A DNA stretch of 64,000 bases from Aquamicrobium zhengzhouense (GCF_016124105.1 NZ_JADGMQ010000002.1:474015-538014), one strand, 5' to 3'. Shown: positions 41,705-51,571, counted from the first letter of the stretch. Notes: generated by a model from the letters alone, not told the origin. Numbers and translations: made by a program.

Positions 41705-43354
41705 ATGCAGGTAGGCCAGAACGAGAAAATGACGGTGTTCGCCGCATTGGCTCGAGCGCTTGGAGATCTTGGCGTAGACACGATGTTCGGTCTGATCGGA
41801 GACGCGAACCTCTTCTTCGCAGACGCTTTCGTCCGCGAACAAGGCGGAAGATATGTGTCAGCCACACATGAAAACAGCGCGGTCTTGATGGCGCTAGGCT
41901 ATGCGCAGGTTACCGGCAAAGTGGGAGTGGCCACTGTCACGCACGGGCCAGGCCTGACGAATACCATAACCGCTCTGGTCGAAGGCGTGAAAGGCACCAC
42001 GCCAATGGTGCTTATCGCAGGCGACACTGCCATCATCGATAAAGACAACTTCCAGAACGTGCCGCAGCGCGAGCACGTGCATGCTACCGGTGCTGGCTTT
42101 GAGCAGCTGCGTGCCCCGGAAACCTTCGCCGAGGATCTGTCTACAGCCTTCCGCAGAGCGGAACTTGAAAGAAGGCCGATTGTCTTCAACATGCCTTCGG
42201 ACTTCCAGTGGCAGGAGGTGGCTTACAGCCGTCCAACTGTGAGGCTTTCAGAACATCGCGGCGTCGTGCCTGAGAGCGAAGATCTCGACAACGCAGTGGG
42301 CATCATCGCTTCTTCGCGCGCGCCGATCATACTGGCCGGACGTGGTGCGGGTGATAAGCGCTCCAAAGAAGCTCTCATTCGTTTGGCCGAACGCATTGGC
42401 GCGCCGCTTGCCACCACCTTGAAGGCGAGGGGGCTGTTTAGCGGACATCCCTTTAATCTTGGGGTGTTCGGCACGCTCTCCACTGATGTTGCCGCTGAAA
42501 CCATTGGCCAGGCGGATTGCATCATCGCTTTTGGGTCTGGCCTCAACAAATACACGGCCGGTCACGGCGCCTATCTTGAAGGCAAGCGCGTCATTCAGAT
42601 CAACCTGGAGCGCAGCGAGGTTGGTCGCAGTCGCACGGTTGATGCCGGCGTGGTCGGAGATCCCGCGCTTACAGCGGAACGTTTTATCGAACTCCTCGAT
42701 ATGGCTGAGATTCCGGCATCAGCTTTTTGCAGCGATGATCTGCGCGAGAGGATCGCGGCAGACAAGATCCGTCCCTACCTGACGCGCGATCTAGCACCAG
42801 GGACTGTCGATATCCGCGCAGCACTTCTGCGCCTCGCGGAAGCAATTCCCGAAGATCGGGTTGTGGTGCAGGATGGCGGCCGGTTCATGGTGGAGGGCTG
42901 GAAGACGATCCACGCGCCAGATCCAAGATCATATGTCCATACGGTGAATTCTGCTTGCATCGGCCTTGGCATGGGCGAGGCGATCGGCGCTGCAGTTGCA
43001 GCCAAGGGACGCCCGACCGTGCTCATCGCAGGAGATGGTGGATTCATGATCGGCGGGCTGGTGGAGTTCGCTACAGCCGTTCGCGAAAAGCTGGACCTGA
43101 TCGTCATCGTCTGTAACGACGACGGATATGGCGCGGAGTACATTCAGTTCAGACGCAAGGACATGGATCCTTCGCTCTCGCTGCTGAACTGGCCGGACCT
43201 GGCACCGGTTGCGACTGCTCTGGGCGGGCACGGGGTCACAGTACGTAGCGAGGAGGACCTTGATGCGGCGGTTGATGCGGTCGCATCGCGTCAGGGGCCA
43301 CTCCTGATAGATCTCAAGCTCGACCCGGAAAGTCTTTCGGCGATCACGCTTTAG
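41705..43354 (+). CDS. Thiamine-diphosphate-dependent enzyme (acetolactate synthase-like)
   Basis: The start at 41705 is set by GGAGGGG 6 bases upstream; the upstream ATG at 41690 overlaps that site. The 549-residue protein has the three-domain ThDP fold: an N-terminal PYR domain with catalytic Glu56 (THENSAV) and THGPGLTNTITALVEG, a middle FAD/nucleotide-like domain (APIILAGRGAGDK) and a C-terminal PP domain with the GDGGFMIGG ... NDDGYGAEY magnesium-ThDP motif. It resembles acetolactate synthase, benzoylformate decarboxylase or sulfoacetaldehyde-type enzymes; without a small subunit nearby, a catabolic decarboxylase is as likely. Confidence 0.85.
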   Translation: MQVGQNEKMTVFAALARALGDLGVDTMFGLIGDANLFFADAFVREQGGRYVSATHENSAVLMALGYAQVTGKVGVATVTHGPGLTNTITALVEGVKGTTPMVLIAGDTAIIDKDNFQNVPQREHVHATGAGFEQLRAPETFAEDLSTAFRRAELERRPIVFNMPSDFQWQEVAYSRPTVRLSEHRGVVPESEDLDNAVGIIASSRAPIILAGRGAGDKRSKEALIRLAERIGAPLATTLKARGLFSGHPFNLGVFGTLSTDVAAETIGQADCIIAFGSGLNKYTAGHGAYLEGKRVIQINLERSEVGRSRTVDAGVVGDPALTAERFIELLDMAEIPASAFCSDDLRERIAADKIRPYLTRDLAPGTVDIRAALLRLAEAIPEDRVVVQDGGRFMVEGWKTIHAPDPRSYVHTVNSACIGLGMGEAIGAAVAAKGRPTVLIAGDGGFMIGGLVEFATAVREKLDLIVIVCNDDGYGAEYIQFRRKDMDPSLSLLNWPDLAPVATALGGHGVTVRSEEDLDAAVDAVASRQGPLLIDLKLDPESLSAITL

Positions 43355-43472
43355 GTCAGCGAAGATATCAGACCGGGTGGCCTTGCCGCCCGGTCACGAA
43401 TGTGAAGCAAAAGAGGTATGGAAACCTAGGAACCCATCAGCGCAGCCCGCGTTCGGATTGACGGAGTTGCAC

Positions 43473-43649
43473 ATGGCCCATTTCCACGCTGACAATCTGT
43501 CCCGCCTCGAAGACGTCGAAAGCCTTCTGCTTACCGCGCAGGCTATTGCTGCACGCCTCAGTGACGAGGAGTTGGATGAAGCAAAACGCTGTATCCGTCA
43601 TGCGCTGGAAGAAGTGCGTAATGCCAAAAGTACACTGGCGCTCCGCTGA
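43473..43649 (+). CDS. Hypothetical small helical protein, 58 residues
   Basis: The ATG at 43473 has GGAG 8 bases upstream. The product (MAHFHADNLSRLEDVESLLL, then AAAR-type helix with SDEELDEAKRCIRHALEEVR) should form a two-helix hairpin. No family is recognised. It lies 118 bases after the ThDP gene on the same strand; the longer frame from 43377 is less likely. Confidence 0.55.
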   Translation: MAHFHADNLSRLEDVESLLLTAQAIAARLSDEELDEAKRCIRHALEEVRNAKSTLALR

Positions 43650-43713
43650 CCTTGAATGATGTTGGCCGCGAAGCGCAGTCTGGCACTAGAGCGGATGGGT
43701 AAGGATCGAGTGC

Positions 43714-44640
43714 CTAGCGAGATTTCTTGTACAGTTTCTCAGCGATCTCGAACATTTCTTCGGGGGCATAGTCAGGGGTGAAGGCGCAAGGCTCTCCCAC
43801 CAATTCATGGATCTTGCCGCCGTCGGGCATTCCTTCAACGACTTCCAGCTCGCCCGGTGGATCATCGGGGAGGGCCATCTCGCCGTTACCCCACACACCG
43901 GCGATCTCCCGGTAGTCCTCGGGGCTGAACGTGTAAAGACATCGGTGCGAGCCCTCTGCAAGGTACTTCTGACACTCTGGAATGTTGCCGAGCGGAATGT
44001 TCGGCGTGGGCAGCATCTTTTCAATCTCGACGCCGGTGATTTTCTTCAAGGCGAGAGCATATGCATGTGCATGGACTGAGCCCCGAACCAGAAGATAGCC
44101 GCAGACTTCCCGGCCTGTCGGATCAGTGAGGGACTCATAGACTCTCAGCTTGTGAAGGCGCGCGCCGCATTCCAGATGGAAATTATGAAGGAGGTCAAAG
44201 ATGACGTTGCCGGTTGTGGTGACGAAATCCTTGTTCCAGCTCAAACCGTTGGAATCTACTGGCACGGCCCCGCCGCCATGGGAGAAGAAAGCCGCCGCAA
44301 GTCGCGCATCTTTCATCGTCTCGTAAGGCGCATCGGAGATATCGTCGGGACCGGCAACATCGCGGTCTGGCTCGTCAGGGCCGTTTGCAAGCATCGCTAC
44401 GCCGTTGCTCACCAGTTCCACGTGACCCAGTTCCTCGGCCGTAATGGCGGCCACCAGGCTGTAAAATGGTTTCAACTTGCTTTTTGACCGGAAGTTGAAG
44501 CTTTGGAAAAGGTAGTTTCCGAGGGTGGACATCTCCCCGTATTTTCCCCCGAGAAGTTCCTGGAGGGCAGAAGCAGCATTCGGATCCTGTCGCATGGGTG
44601 GGGGAAGCTCGATCTGGAGCTTGTCGACACGCAAAAACAT
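43714..44640 (-). CDS. Manganese catalase
   Basis: The 308-residue protein splits hydrogen peroxide with a dimanganese centre in a ferritin-like four-helix bundle. Visible ligands are Glu36 (GGKYGEMSTLGNY), Glu70 and His73 (TAEELGHVELV), then the Glu of NFHLECGARLHKLRVYE and the His of RGSVHAHAYALAL. The C-terminal YAPEEMFEIAEKLYKKSR is a conserved ending. It is a single gene with its own promoter region and gives non-haem protection from oxidative stress. Confidence 0.92.
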   Translation of the reverse strand: MFLRVDKLQIELPPPMRQDPNAASALQELLGGKYGEMSTLGNYLFQSFNFRSKSKLKPFYSLVAAITAEELGHVELVSNGVAMLANGPDEPDRDVAGPDDISDAPYETMKDARLAAAFFSHGGGAVPVDSNGLSWNKDFVTTTGNVIFDLLHNFHLECGARLHKLRVYESLTDPTGREVCGYLLVRGSVHAHAYALALKKITGVEIEKMLPTPNIPLGNIPECQKYLAEGSHRCLYTFSPEDYREIAGVWGNGEMALPDDPPGELEVVEGMPDGGKIHELVGEPCAFTPDYAPEEMFEIAEKLYKKSR

Positions 44641-44991
44641 GAGGTGAAATCCTCTCTTTGACGCCCGCCACCCTTCCGTCCAACATCACTAAGCGACGAT
44701 AGTTCCATCTCGACGAACCTGCGGACGACAAGCCGGAATTACTGGCGTTCGACGGTGGAGGAGATTTAATCGCGATGCCGCAGATTCTCGCTTGCTACGG
44801 CTGCGCAAGCGGATATCTTGGACAGCAGTACTGACCTATCCTGGCGAGATGCGCGGTTGGAAGTGCAGAATGCCGAACTTCCTTTCCTGCATAGATCGCG
44901 GCATGCATGCCAAGAGCGTAGGGCACACGAGAATTCATTCACCGGGACGTAGCCACAGCGGCTATTTCTTCGATCCGATCTGGACATTCAA
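44641..44991. other. Divergent intergenic region
   Basis: This contains the promoters of the manganese catalase gene (minus) and the aminotransferase gene (plus). No gene, clear hairpin or repeat was found; only a weak ribosome site precedes the aminotransferase ATG at 44992. Confidence 0.45.
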
Positions 44992-46182
44992 ATGACTGAA
45001 AAATTGGAAGAACTAAATATTTCTCGTCGTGCCTCGCGGATGCGGGCGTCCGAAATCCGCGAACTGCTCAAGTTGCTCGACCGGCCTGGCATGATTTCGT
45101 TTGCCGGTGGCATCCCGGATCCTGCACTCTTCAATCAGGCCGCGTATCGTGAAGCCTATGCCGAAGCGCTAAGCGACGATGGCAGGTCTCTGCAATATTC
45201 GACGACCGAGGGGCATCCGCAACTTCGTCGCTGGATTGCCGACTATATGCGCGAGCGCGGCGTCGCATGCGACGAGAGCCACATTCTGATCACGCACGGT
45301 TCACAGCAGGCTCTAGACCTCATCGGCAAGCTGCTGATTGATCCCGGCAGCGAGGTCATCACCTTGGCTCCAACCTACCTAGGTGCTCTGCAGTCCTTCT
45401 CTGCTTACGAGCCAGAATATTACCCGGTTCGTTTTCAGAATGGTGTTGCGGAGACCAACGTGACTTCCGCGCGGGTGCTGTATCTCGTGCCCGACTTCGC
45501 GAACCCGACCGGTGTGACGCTCTCGCTCGAGGATCGCAAGGCGGCGCTGGAGCTTGCGAGGCGGACCGACTCAGTGATCGTTGAAGATGCGGCCTACACG
45601 GAACTTCGTTTCGAAGGCGAGCGCGTGCCGCTGATCGCGGCGCTCGACATTGCGGAGGCCGGGTCGATCGATGAGTCACGAACACTCTTCTGTGGCACGT
45701 TCTCAAAGACGCTCGCGCCGGGACTGCGTGTCGGCTGGATCTGCGGACCGACAGCGCTGATCCAGAAGCTGACGCTAATCAAGCAGGCTTCTGACCTACA
45801 TACCTCGACCATCAACCAGGATGTAACATACCGGGTCGCCAGCAAGCACTTCAACGAGACCGTGGAGAAGGCGCTAGTGGTCTACAAGTCGCGGCGGGAA
45901 GCAATGCTGCGGGCGCTCGATGCATATGCACCTGAGGGGATGAGCTGGTCGACGCCCTCTGGCGGCCTCTTCGTGTGGGTCACCTTGCCGGCGCAACTCG
46001 ATGCGGCACGCATGCTCGAGATCGCCGTCGAACGCAACTTTGCATTCGTACCTGGTGGTGCCTTCTATCCGGATGGCTCGGGCAACAACCATTTGCGTCT
46101 GAGCTACTCACTCCTGCCGGACGACCTTATTGATCAGGGCATCAAGGGGCTTTGTGACCTGGTGCGTGAACAGCTCGCCTGA
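44992..46182 (+). CDS. PLP-dependent aminotransferase (class I/II, LysN/2-aminoadipate type)
   Basis: The 396-residue fold-type I enzyme has the FAGGIPDPALF N-terminal motif of the LysN/MocR-like aminotransferase group and TTEGHPQLRRWIADYM. Its PLP-binding residues are Asn171 (NPTGVT), Asp199 (EDAAYTEL) and the Schiff-base Lys239 in GTFSKTLAPGLRVGW. Such enzymes transfer amino groups between 2-oxoglutarate and a range of amino acids. It lies beside a catabolic cluster (LysR, DUF1989-GcvT, symporter), so it probably acts on an amino intermediate of that pathway; the exact substrate is unknown. Confidence 0.88.
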   Translation: MTEKLEELNISRRASRMRASEIRELLKLLDRPGMISFAGGIPDPALFNQAAYREAYAEALSDDGRSLQYSTTEGHPQLRRWIADYMRERGVACDESHILITHGSQQALDLIGKLLIDPGSEVITLAPTYLGALQSFSAYEPEYYPVRFQNGVAETNVTSARVLYLVPDFANPTGVTLSLEDRKAALELARRTDSVIVEDAAYTELRFEGERVPLIAALDIAEAGSIDESRTLFCGTFSKTLAPGLRVGWICGPTALIQKLTLIKQASDLHTSTINQDVTYRVASKHFNETVEKALVVYKSRREAMLRALDAYAPEGMSWSTPSGGLFVWVTLPAQLDAARMLEIAVERNFAFVPGGAFYPDGSGNNHLRLSYSLLPDDLIDQGIKGLCDLVREQLA

Positions 46183-46216
46183 GGCTGCCGCAAGCAACCG
46201 TAATATATAATCGCTA

Positions 46217-46239
46217 ACCGCGGAGCTGTGCTCCGCGGT
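46217..46239. terminator. Hairpin between converging genes
   Basis: Arms accgcggagc (46217-46226) and gctccgcggt (46230-46239) form a perfect 10-base stem with a TGT loop. It sits between the aminotransferase and LysR stops and may end both transcripts, although the T tract is poor on either side. Confidence 0.6.
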
Positions 46240-46269
46240 AGCCGCTCAATTCCGCTTCCCGCGAGCAGC

Positions 46270-47247
46270 TTAATTGCTCGAGGAATTTTCGGGTCCAGGT
46301 TGAGCAGGAGCTGGCTCTGGCAGGGTGCTCAATTCAGGAACCGGTGAGGTCCCTGCCTCCTCAAACAGCCAGTTACGAACCGCTTCAGTGGCGTCGCTGA
46401 GGGGGCGGTTTTGTGGCTGGAGCAGGAAATAGCCCGACCTCGTGCGGATGCTGTTGGGTAGCGGTCTAACCAGCGTTCCCTGTGCCAAATGCCCGTCCAC
46501 GAGATAGCGCCAGCCAAGCGCCACGCCCAGACTGTCAATCGCGGCCTGAACCGCCAATGCATAGGTGTTGAAGGTCAAGCTCGCAGCACCGGACGTTTCA
46601 CGAAGATTGCTGGCGGCCAGCCAGCGCGCCCAATCCGTCCACTCCGTGTGGTGGCTGGCTACATTAATTAATGTGCAATCTAGAAGCGCTTCCAGGCGAT
46701 GGAGACCCATCTGCTCAGCGTAGTCCGGAGCGCAGACCGGGAAAATCTCCTCGTCCAGAAGTCGCTCTGACGAGAACTTCTCCCATGTCCCTTCGCCACG
46801 CAGGATTATCAGATCGTGCTCACTCGTCAGTGCTTCGCGATCGAGGTCGGTCGACACCAGGCGGATGTCGATATCGGGGTGGTCGAGCCGCAGACGGGGA
46901 AGTCTGGGCATCAACCAGAGAGTGGCGATCGATTGAGTCGCGGCCAGCGACACGCGGGCTCGGCGGGCTCGATCATGCAGTCCCTCAACGCCTTTTTCCA
47001 CTGCGTCCAGTGCTTCGGTAACGTATCGCAGGAAACTCTTTCCCTCCGGTGTCAGCTGTACCGAGCGGTGCCCTCGCTGGAACAACGACACGCCCAGATG
47101 TTCCTCGAGCAGCTTGATCTGTCTGCTGATCGCTGCCTGAGTCAGGTTGATTTGTTCGCCTGCCGCCGTGAACCCGCCAAGGCGCGCTGCGGCTTCAAAT
47201 GCCACAAGATAATCCAGTGGCGGCAGTCTGCGTCGACGTCCTTGCAT
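46270..47247 (-). CDS. LysR-family regulator, GcvA-like
   Basis: The 325-residue protein has an N-terminal winged HTH (LPPLDYLVAFEAAARLGGFTAAGEQINLTQAAISRQIKLLE), whose LPPL-LxAFEAAAR start is typical of the GcvA subgroup. A periplasmic-binding-like effector domain follows at 95-300. A Pro-rich tail (PEPAPAQPGPENSSSN) extends beyond the usual 300 residues. It diverges from the DUF1989-GcvT gene across 89 bases, so it most likely activates that gene and represses itself. Confidence 0.9.
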   Translation of the reverse strand: MQGRRRRLPPLDYLVAFEAAARLGGFTAAGEQINLTQAAISRQIKLLEEHLGVSLFQRGHRSVQLTPEGKSFLRYVTEALDAVEKGVEGLHDRARRARVSLAATQSIATLWLMPRLPRLRLDHPDIDIRLVSTDLDREALTSEHDLIILRGEGTWEKFSSERLLDEEIFPVCAPDYAEQMGLHRLEALLDCTLINVASHHTEWTDWARWLAASNLRETSGAASLTFNTYALAVQAAIDSLGVALGWRYLVDGHLAQGTLVRPLPNSIRTRSGYFLLQPQNRPLSDATEAVRNWLFEEAGTSPVPELSTLPEPAPAQPGPENSSSN

Positions 47248-47283
47248 TAAATTTCCTTAGCCTCAGCCTCAGACAATGCAGCT

Positions 47284-47291
47284 TTACGTAA
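47284..47291. promoter_or_regulatory. TTACGTAA palindrome in the LysR/GcvT divergent promoter
   Basis: An 8-base perfect palindrome lies almost centrally in the 89-base gap between the divergent genes. It is a candidate core of the LysR-family binding site, assigned by position only. Confidence 0.35.
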
Positions 47292-47336
47292 CTGTTCTGT
47301 CAATACCCAATAGCGCTGACGAAGGGAGGACGTCAG

Positions 47337-49709
47337 ATGGGAATTATCCAACAGTTCGAGAGACCTGCGACCGTCGGCAAGGTCTTGGTGCCGGGCATGC
47401 CTGTGCTTCCGCTCGGTGTCGAACGCCATCCGGTCCCGGGTGGTGGGACACGTGCGGTAGCCATCGAGGAAGGTGACGTCATCACCGTAGTAGACCGCGC
47501 CGGTCTACAGCTTTGCGAGCTTGTCTTTTTTGATCCCGAAGGAAAGTCGGATCCGGCAAGGCTCGGATCTGGTGCGTCGGATGAGCCGTCTGGCACGCGA
47601 AAGATTTTGGGTTCGGAGGAAGCGTCTGCAAAGCGCGTGCGCGAGGCTCTTGCGAAATCCGGTTTTGACCTTGGAATTGCGCGCTGTATCCGCCTTTTTG
47701 GCGACGGCTCGCGTGCTGGAAACAGCGCCAGCTTCACGGCCCAAGGGCCGGGACTGCTGATCGTAGCCGCACCGGGCGAGGCTATGGCGGTCGATGAGCA
47801 GAACGCTCCAACCGAGATCGTACTCTACGTCAAGCGGGCAAATCCGGTGTCCGGAAAGCAGCGCCGACAGGCTCCCGAACCGCTCGCAAAGCCGCTGATC
47901 GACAAGAATATTCTTCCCGGCGAAGCCTTCGTCTACGAGGTCAAAAAAGGTCAATACATTCAGGTTCTCGACGTACAGGGCCGAGAGTGTTCCGACTTTC
48001 AAGCGCTTGATATGCGCGCAGTCGAACAAGGTCGTATCGCCGCTATTGATCCGACCACGACGCGTAGTCTGAGCGGAGAGCTATATCCAAAGCCAGGGCT
48101 CTTCGCGCGGTATTATTCCGTCGACATGCAGCCCTTGATCGAACTCGTCCAGGATACATGCGGCCGGCACGATACGTTCGGTCTTGCATGCACGGCGCGC
48201 TATTACGAGGACATGGGCTATCCGGGCCACGTGAACTGCACGGATAACATCAACCGGGAGCTTGCACGGTTCGGCTTGCCCGCCCAAGGTGGATGGCCAG
48301 CCATCAACTTCTTTTTCAATACCATGCTCGACGACGCGAATGCGATCAGCATGGACGATCCCTGGTCTCGCCCCGGCGATTACGTGCTGATGCGTGCTCT
48401 GACAGATGTTCTCTGCATCTCGACTGCATGCCCGTGTGACATCGACCCGGCCAATGGCTGGGAACCGACCGACATCCAGGTGCGCGTCTACGACGAGCAC
48501 GAAGAATTTCCAAGATCCATAGGTTTCCGAATGACTGTCGACGCTGACGTGCAGCCGACCAAGAAGACTGCCTTCCACGATTGCTTTGCACAGCACACCC
48601 GCGATTTCGTGGAATACAATGGCTACTGGTTGCCCAATAAGTTCAACGGGCATGGGACGATCGCCGAATATTGGGCCTGCCGTGAAAAGGCAGTGATCAT
48701 GGATCTGAGCCCGCTGCGGAAATACGAGATCACCGGTCCTGATGCAGAAGCGCTGATGCAGCTTTGTGTGACGCGCAACATGAAGAAGTTGAGCGTCGGG
48801 CAGGTCGTCTACACCGCCATGTGCTACGACCATGGTGGCATGGTGGACGACGGCACCGTCTTCCGTCTCGACCAGAACAATTTCCGCTGGGTTGGCGGTT
48901 GCGGGACTTCCGGCCTGTGGATGCAGGAGCAGGCGGAAAAGCGCGGAATGAACGTTTGGGTTCGCTCCTCGACCGATCAGCTTCATAATGTTGCTGTTCA
49001 GGGACCGCGCAGCCGAGACATCCTTAGCAAGATCATCTGGACCAAGCCCGATCGTCAAACGGTTGATGAGCTTGGCGTATTCCGCTTCACCGTCGGACGG
49101 ATCGGCGACTTCCACGGGCCTGCGGTCATTGTTTCGCGCACCGGCTATACGGGCGAGCTTGGCTACGAGGTATTCTGTCATCCGAACGATGCGAAGGCGG
49201 TCTTCGATGCGATTTGGGAAGCTGGACAGCCTTACGGGATGATCCCGTTTGGTCTCGCGGCCCTCGACATGGTGCGCATCGAAGCCGGCCTGATCTTCGC
49301 TGGGTACGAGTTCACCGACCAAACAAACCCCTTCGAGGCGGGCATCGGCTTTACCGTGCCGCTCAAATCCAAGGAGGATGATTTTATCGGACGTGCGGTG
49401 CTGGAGGAGCGCAATGCACATCCGACCCGGAAGCTTGTCGGCCTGAACCTGGAGGGCAATGAAGTCCCGTCCAAGGGAGATTGCGTCCGGATCGGGCGCG
49501 CGCAGGTTGGCGAAATTACATCGGCTGTCCGTTCGCCGATCTTGGGCAGGGTCATTGCCCTGTGCCGGATGGATGCCGCGCACGCGGAGATCGGCACCAA
49601 TGTTGAGGTGGGACAGCTTGATGGGTTCCAGAAACGGATTCCTGCGGAGGTTGTAAGAGCTCCGCATTTCGATCCGACCAAGGAACGCGTGAAAGGCAAT
49701 TACGCCTGA
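47337..49709 (+). CDS. Three-module DUF1989-DUF1989-GcvT aminomethyltransferase-like protein
   Basis: The 790-residue protein starts at the ATG after GGGAGG. Residues about 10-170 and 185-400 look like two DUF1989 (urea-carboxylase-associated) modules; the second keeps the putative metal residues in GRECSDFQALD, VNCTDNIN and STACPCDID. From about 420 to 790 is a GcvT-type folate-binding domain (CREKAVIMDLSPLRKYEITG, DGTVFRL, VQGPRSRDIL, SRTGYTGELGYEVF, GLAALDMVRIEAG). GcvT-like enzymes take one-carbon units from N-methyl or aminomethyl groups to tetrahydrofolate. Together with the symporter it suggests catabolism of a small N-methylated compound. Confidence 0.82.
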   Translation: MGIIQQFERPATVGKVLVPGMPVLPLGVERHPVPGGGTRAVAIEEGDVITVVDRAGLQLCELVFFDPEGKSDPARLGSGASDEPSGTRKILGSEEASAKRVREALAKSGFDLGIARCIRLFGDGSRAGNSASFTAQGPGLLIVAAPGEAMAVDEQNAPTEIVLYVKRANPVSGKQRRQAPEPLAKPLIDKNILPGEAFVYEVKKGQYIQVLDVQGRECSDFQALDMRAVEQGRIAAIDPTTTRSLSGELYPKPGLFARYYSVDMQPLIELVQDTCGRHDTFGLACTARYYEDMGYPGHVNCTDNINRELARFGLPAQGGWPAINFFFNTMLDDANAISMDDPWSRPGDYVLMRALTDVLCISTACPCDIDPANGWEPTDIQVRVYDEHEEFPRSIGFRMTVDADVQPTKKTAFHDCFAQHTRDFVEYNGYWLPNKFNGHGTIAEYWACREKAVIMDLSPLRKYEITGPDAEALMQLCVTRNMKKLSVGQVVYTAMCYDHGGMVDDGTVFRLDQNNFRWVGGCGTSGLWMQEQAEKRGMNVWVRSSTDQLHNVAVQGPRSRDILSKIIWTKPDRQTVDELGVFRFTVGRIGDFHGPAVIVSRTGYTGELGYEVFCHPNDAKAVFDAIWEAGQPYGMIPFGLAALDMVRIEAGLIFAGYEFTDQTNPFEAGIGFTVPLKSKEDDFIGRAVLEERNAHPTRKLVGLNLEGNEVPSKGDCVRIGRAQVGEITSAVRSPILGRVIALCRMDAAHAEIGTNVEVGQLDGFQKRIPAEVVRAPHFDPTKERVKGNYA

Positions 49710-49755
49710 CAGAGTGCCCCGGGGGAGTTCCAACTCACCTCGGGGCCTGTCTTTT
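49708..49755 (+). terminator. Terminator after the DUF1989-GcvT gene
   Basis: gacag ... ccccgggggag pairs with ctcacctcgggg ... cctgtc to form an imperfect long stem, followed by TTTTT at 49751-49755. It ends or attenuates the transcript before the symporter gene. Confidence 0.65.
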
Positions 49756-49833
49756 TGGCTCCGGTGGAATTGGCTAGGGCCTAGACCGCCCATCGGAAGC
49801 AGCCAGCTTCGGAGGACCTGGAGCCGATTCAGC

Positions 49834-49849
49834 GCTCGTTAATACGAGC
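49834..49849. promoter_or_regulatory. 16-base palindrome upstream of the symporter gene
   Basis: gctcgt-taat-acgagc is a perfect palindrome 27 bases upstream of the symporter ATG. A near copy, gctcgc-tgat-acgagc, lies at 55921-55936 after the M20 gene. Both may bind the same regulator; unproven. Confidence 0.4.
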
Positions 49850-49875
49850 AAACCTTTAGGGAGGGGTTCGAGGAT

Positions 49876-51561
49876 ATGGCAGAACCATATTATCAATTTA
49901 CCACTACAACTACTTTGATTTTGCTGCTGGCGTTTTATGGCGGCACGTTTCTCATGTCCCTTCTGGTGCGACAGAAAAACGAGAATGTTGACGGCTACAT
50001 GGTGTCGAGCGGTGAGGTCGGGTTCGGCGTTTCCGCGGCCAGCATGACCGCCACGTGGATCTGGGCGGCCTCTTTTTACGCCGCTGCAAGTTCCGCCTAC
50101 ACCTACGGACTTTCAGGCGCCATTCACTACGGGTTCTGGGGCGCGCTGATGATCCTTTTCATTTACCCCTTTGGGCAGCGGTTCCGGAAGCTGGCGCCTA
50201 ACGCGCATACACTCGGTGAGTTGATGCACGCGCGTCACGGCTCATCGAGCCAGCTGATCCTCGCCATGTCCAACGTTCTTGGCAGCTCCATCAGCCTGAT
50301 GGTGAACTTCACCGCAGCGGGCGCGGTGGTGTCGATCCTCTCGCCGCTATCCTTCGTCCACGGCGTTGTTATTGCCGGGTTCGGGACGCTTGCCTACACG
50401 CTGTGGTCGGGCTTCCGCGCATCGATCCTGACGGACGTGGCCCAATTGATCGCCTTGATGGGGGTTGCGGTCGTGATCATCCCATGGGTGATGTTCAGTG
50501 CCGGCGGCCCGGAAGTCATGGCTCAAGGCCTTGAGCGCTTGACTGCGGAGCAGGCGGACTTCTTCTCGACGACTGCTATCCTTGAGCAGGGAGCTCCGTT
50601 CTTCGTCGCCGTTCTGGCATACGCCATTGGCAATCAGACCATCGCGCAGCGGCTCTTTGCAGTGCGTCAGGATCTGATCAAGCCGACCTTCCTGACCGCG
50701 ACTCTGGGTTACGGTGCGGTCGTTATCGGTCTTGGTATGATCGGTCTGATGGCATTGCTGCTTGGCATTCAGCCAGATGGTGGGGACCTTAACAACCTCA
50801 TCCCGCAGATGGCCTCAACCTATCTGCCGCCGTTCATGATCGGTTTGTTCTTCGTCCTCGTCGTTGCATCCTTGTCTTCGACCGCGGACGCAGATCTGAC
50901 CGCCTTGTCGGCAATCATGATGACCGACGTCTATGCCAAGAACATCGTCAAAGGTCAGCCTGACCCGCGCAAGATGCTTCTTGTCGGGCGTATGACAATG
51001 ATCATCGCAACCATGGTTGGATTGATCCTGGCAAGCCTTGCGTTGGATATTCTGGTCATGCTGGTCTTCGTTGGCGCGCTCTGGGGCACCATCGTTTTCC
51101 CGGTCATTGCCAGCTGCTACTGGCCGCGCGTTACCAACCAGGCGTTCACCTGGGCGGTTCTGGGCGGCATGGTGCTCTTCACCATCGTGCGCTTTGAGTT
51201 CGTTCCGATGAACGGTTTCTTCGGCTTCGGTTTCGAACTGATCGCAGGGGTTGGTGCAGGCGTTGTGGCGGGGCTGATGTGCTTCGGGTTCTTCGGGCGG
51301 ACAGTGGGTCTGGCAGCGGGCGTCATCGTTGCGCTCATCAGTTCCTATTACTTCTCGGGTTTCCTGCGGGACTACACCGTATTGCTCGCCTCGCTTGTCG
51401 CTTACGGCGCCAGCACGATCATCTGTGTCGTCCTTAGCCTGATGCGACAGGAGCACTTTGATTTCGATCTTATTGCTCAGAGGGTCCAGCGTTTCCAGGA
51501 GACGGACACGAAAGCAGGTCATGGAACCGTTCCGGCAGCCCATCCGGCTCCGGCGGAATAG
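49876..51561 (+). CDS. Sodium:solute symporter family transporter
   Basis: The 561-residue protein has about 13-14 transmembrane segments and the SSS pattern: VDGYMVSSGEVGFGVSAASMTATWIWAASFY near the start, LGELMHARHG, and VASLSSTADADLTALSAIMMTDVYAK at about 335-360, the Na+-site region of urea and proline-type members. It uses the sodium gradient to import a small polar solute. Its neighbours suggest a nitrogen-containing substrate processed by the upstream DUF1989-GcvT enzyme. A 43-residue small subunit gene follows after 10 bases. Confidence 0.88.
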   Translation: MAEPYYQFTTTTTLILLLAFYGGTFLMSLLVRQKNENVDGYMVSSGEVGFGVSAASMTATWIWAASFYAAASSAYTYGLSGAIHYGFWGALMILFIYPFGQRFRKLAPNAHTLGELMHARHGSSSQLILAMSNVLGSSISLMVNFTAAGAVVSILSPLSFVHGVVIAGFGTLAYTLWSGFRASILTDVAQLIALMGVAVVIIPWVMFSAGGPEVMAQGLERLTAEQADFFSTTAILEQGAPFFVAVLAYAIGNQTIAQRLFAVRQDLIKPTFLTATLGYGAVVIGLGMIGLMALLLGIQPDGGDLNNLIPQMASTYLPPFMIGLFFVLVVASLSSTADADLTALSAIMMTDVYAKNIVKGQPDPRKMLLVGRMTMIIATMVGLILASLALDILVMLVFVGALWGTIVFPVIASCYWPRVTNQAFTWAVLGGMVLFTIVRFEFVPMNGFFGFGFELIAGVGAGVVAGLMCFGFFGRTVGLAAGVIVALISSYYFSGFLRDYTVLLASLVAYGASTIICVVLSLMRQEHFDFDLIAQRVQRFQETDTKAGHGTVPAAHPAPAE

Positions 51562-51571
51562 GAGGATCAAC

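Noticed and set aside
48081..49793. Minus-strand ORF of 570 codons under the DUF1989-GcvT gene
   Set aside because: It is His/Arg/Asp-rich shadow coding opposite to a clear enzyme and even runs past its stop; no motif is present.
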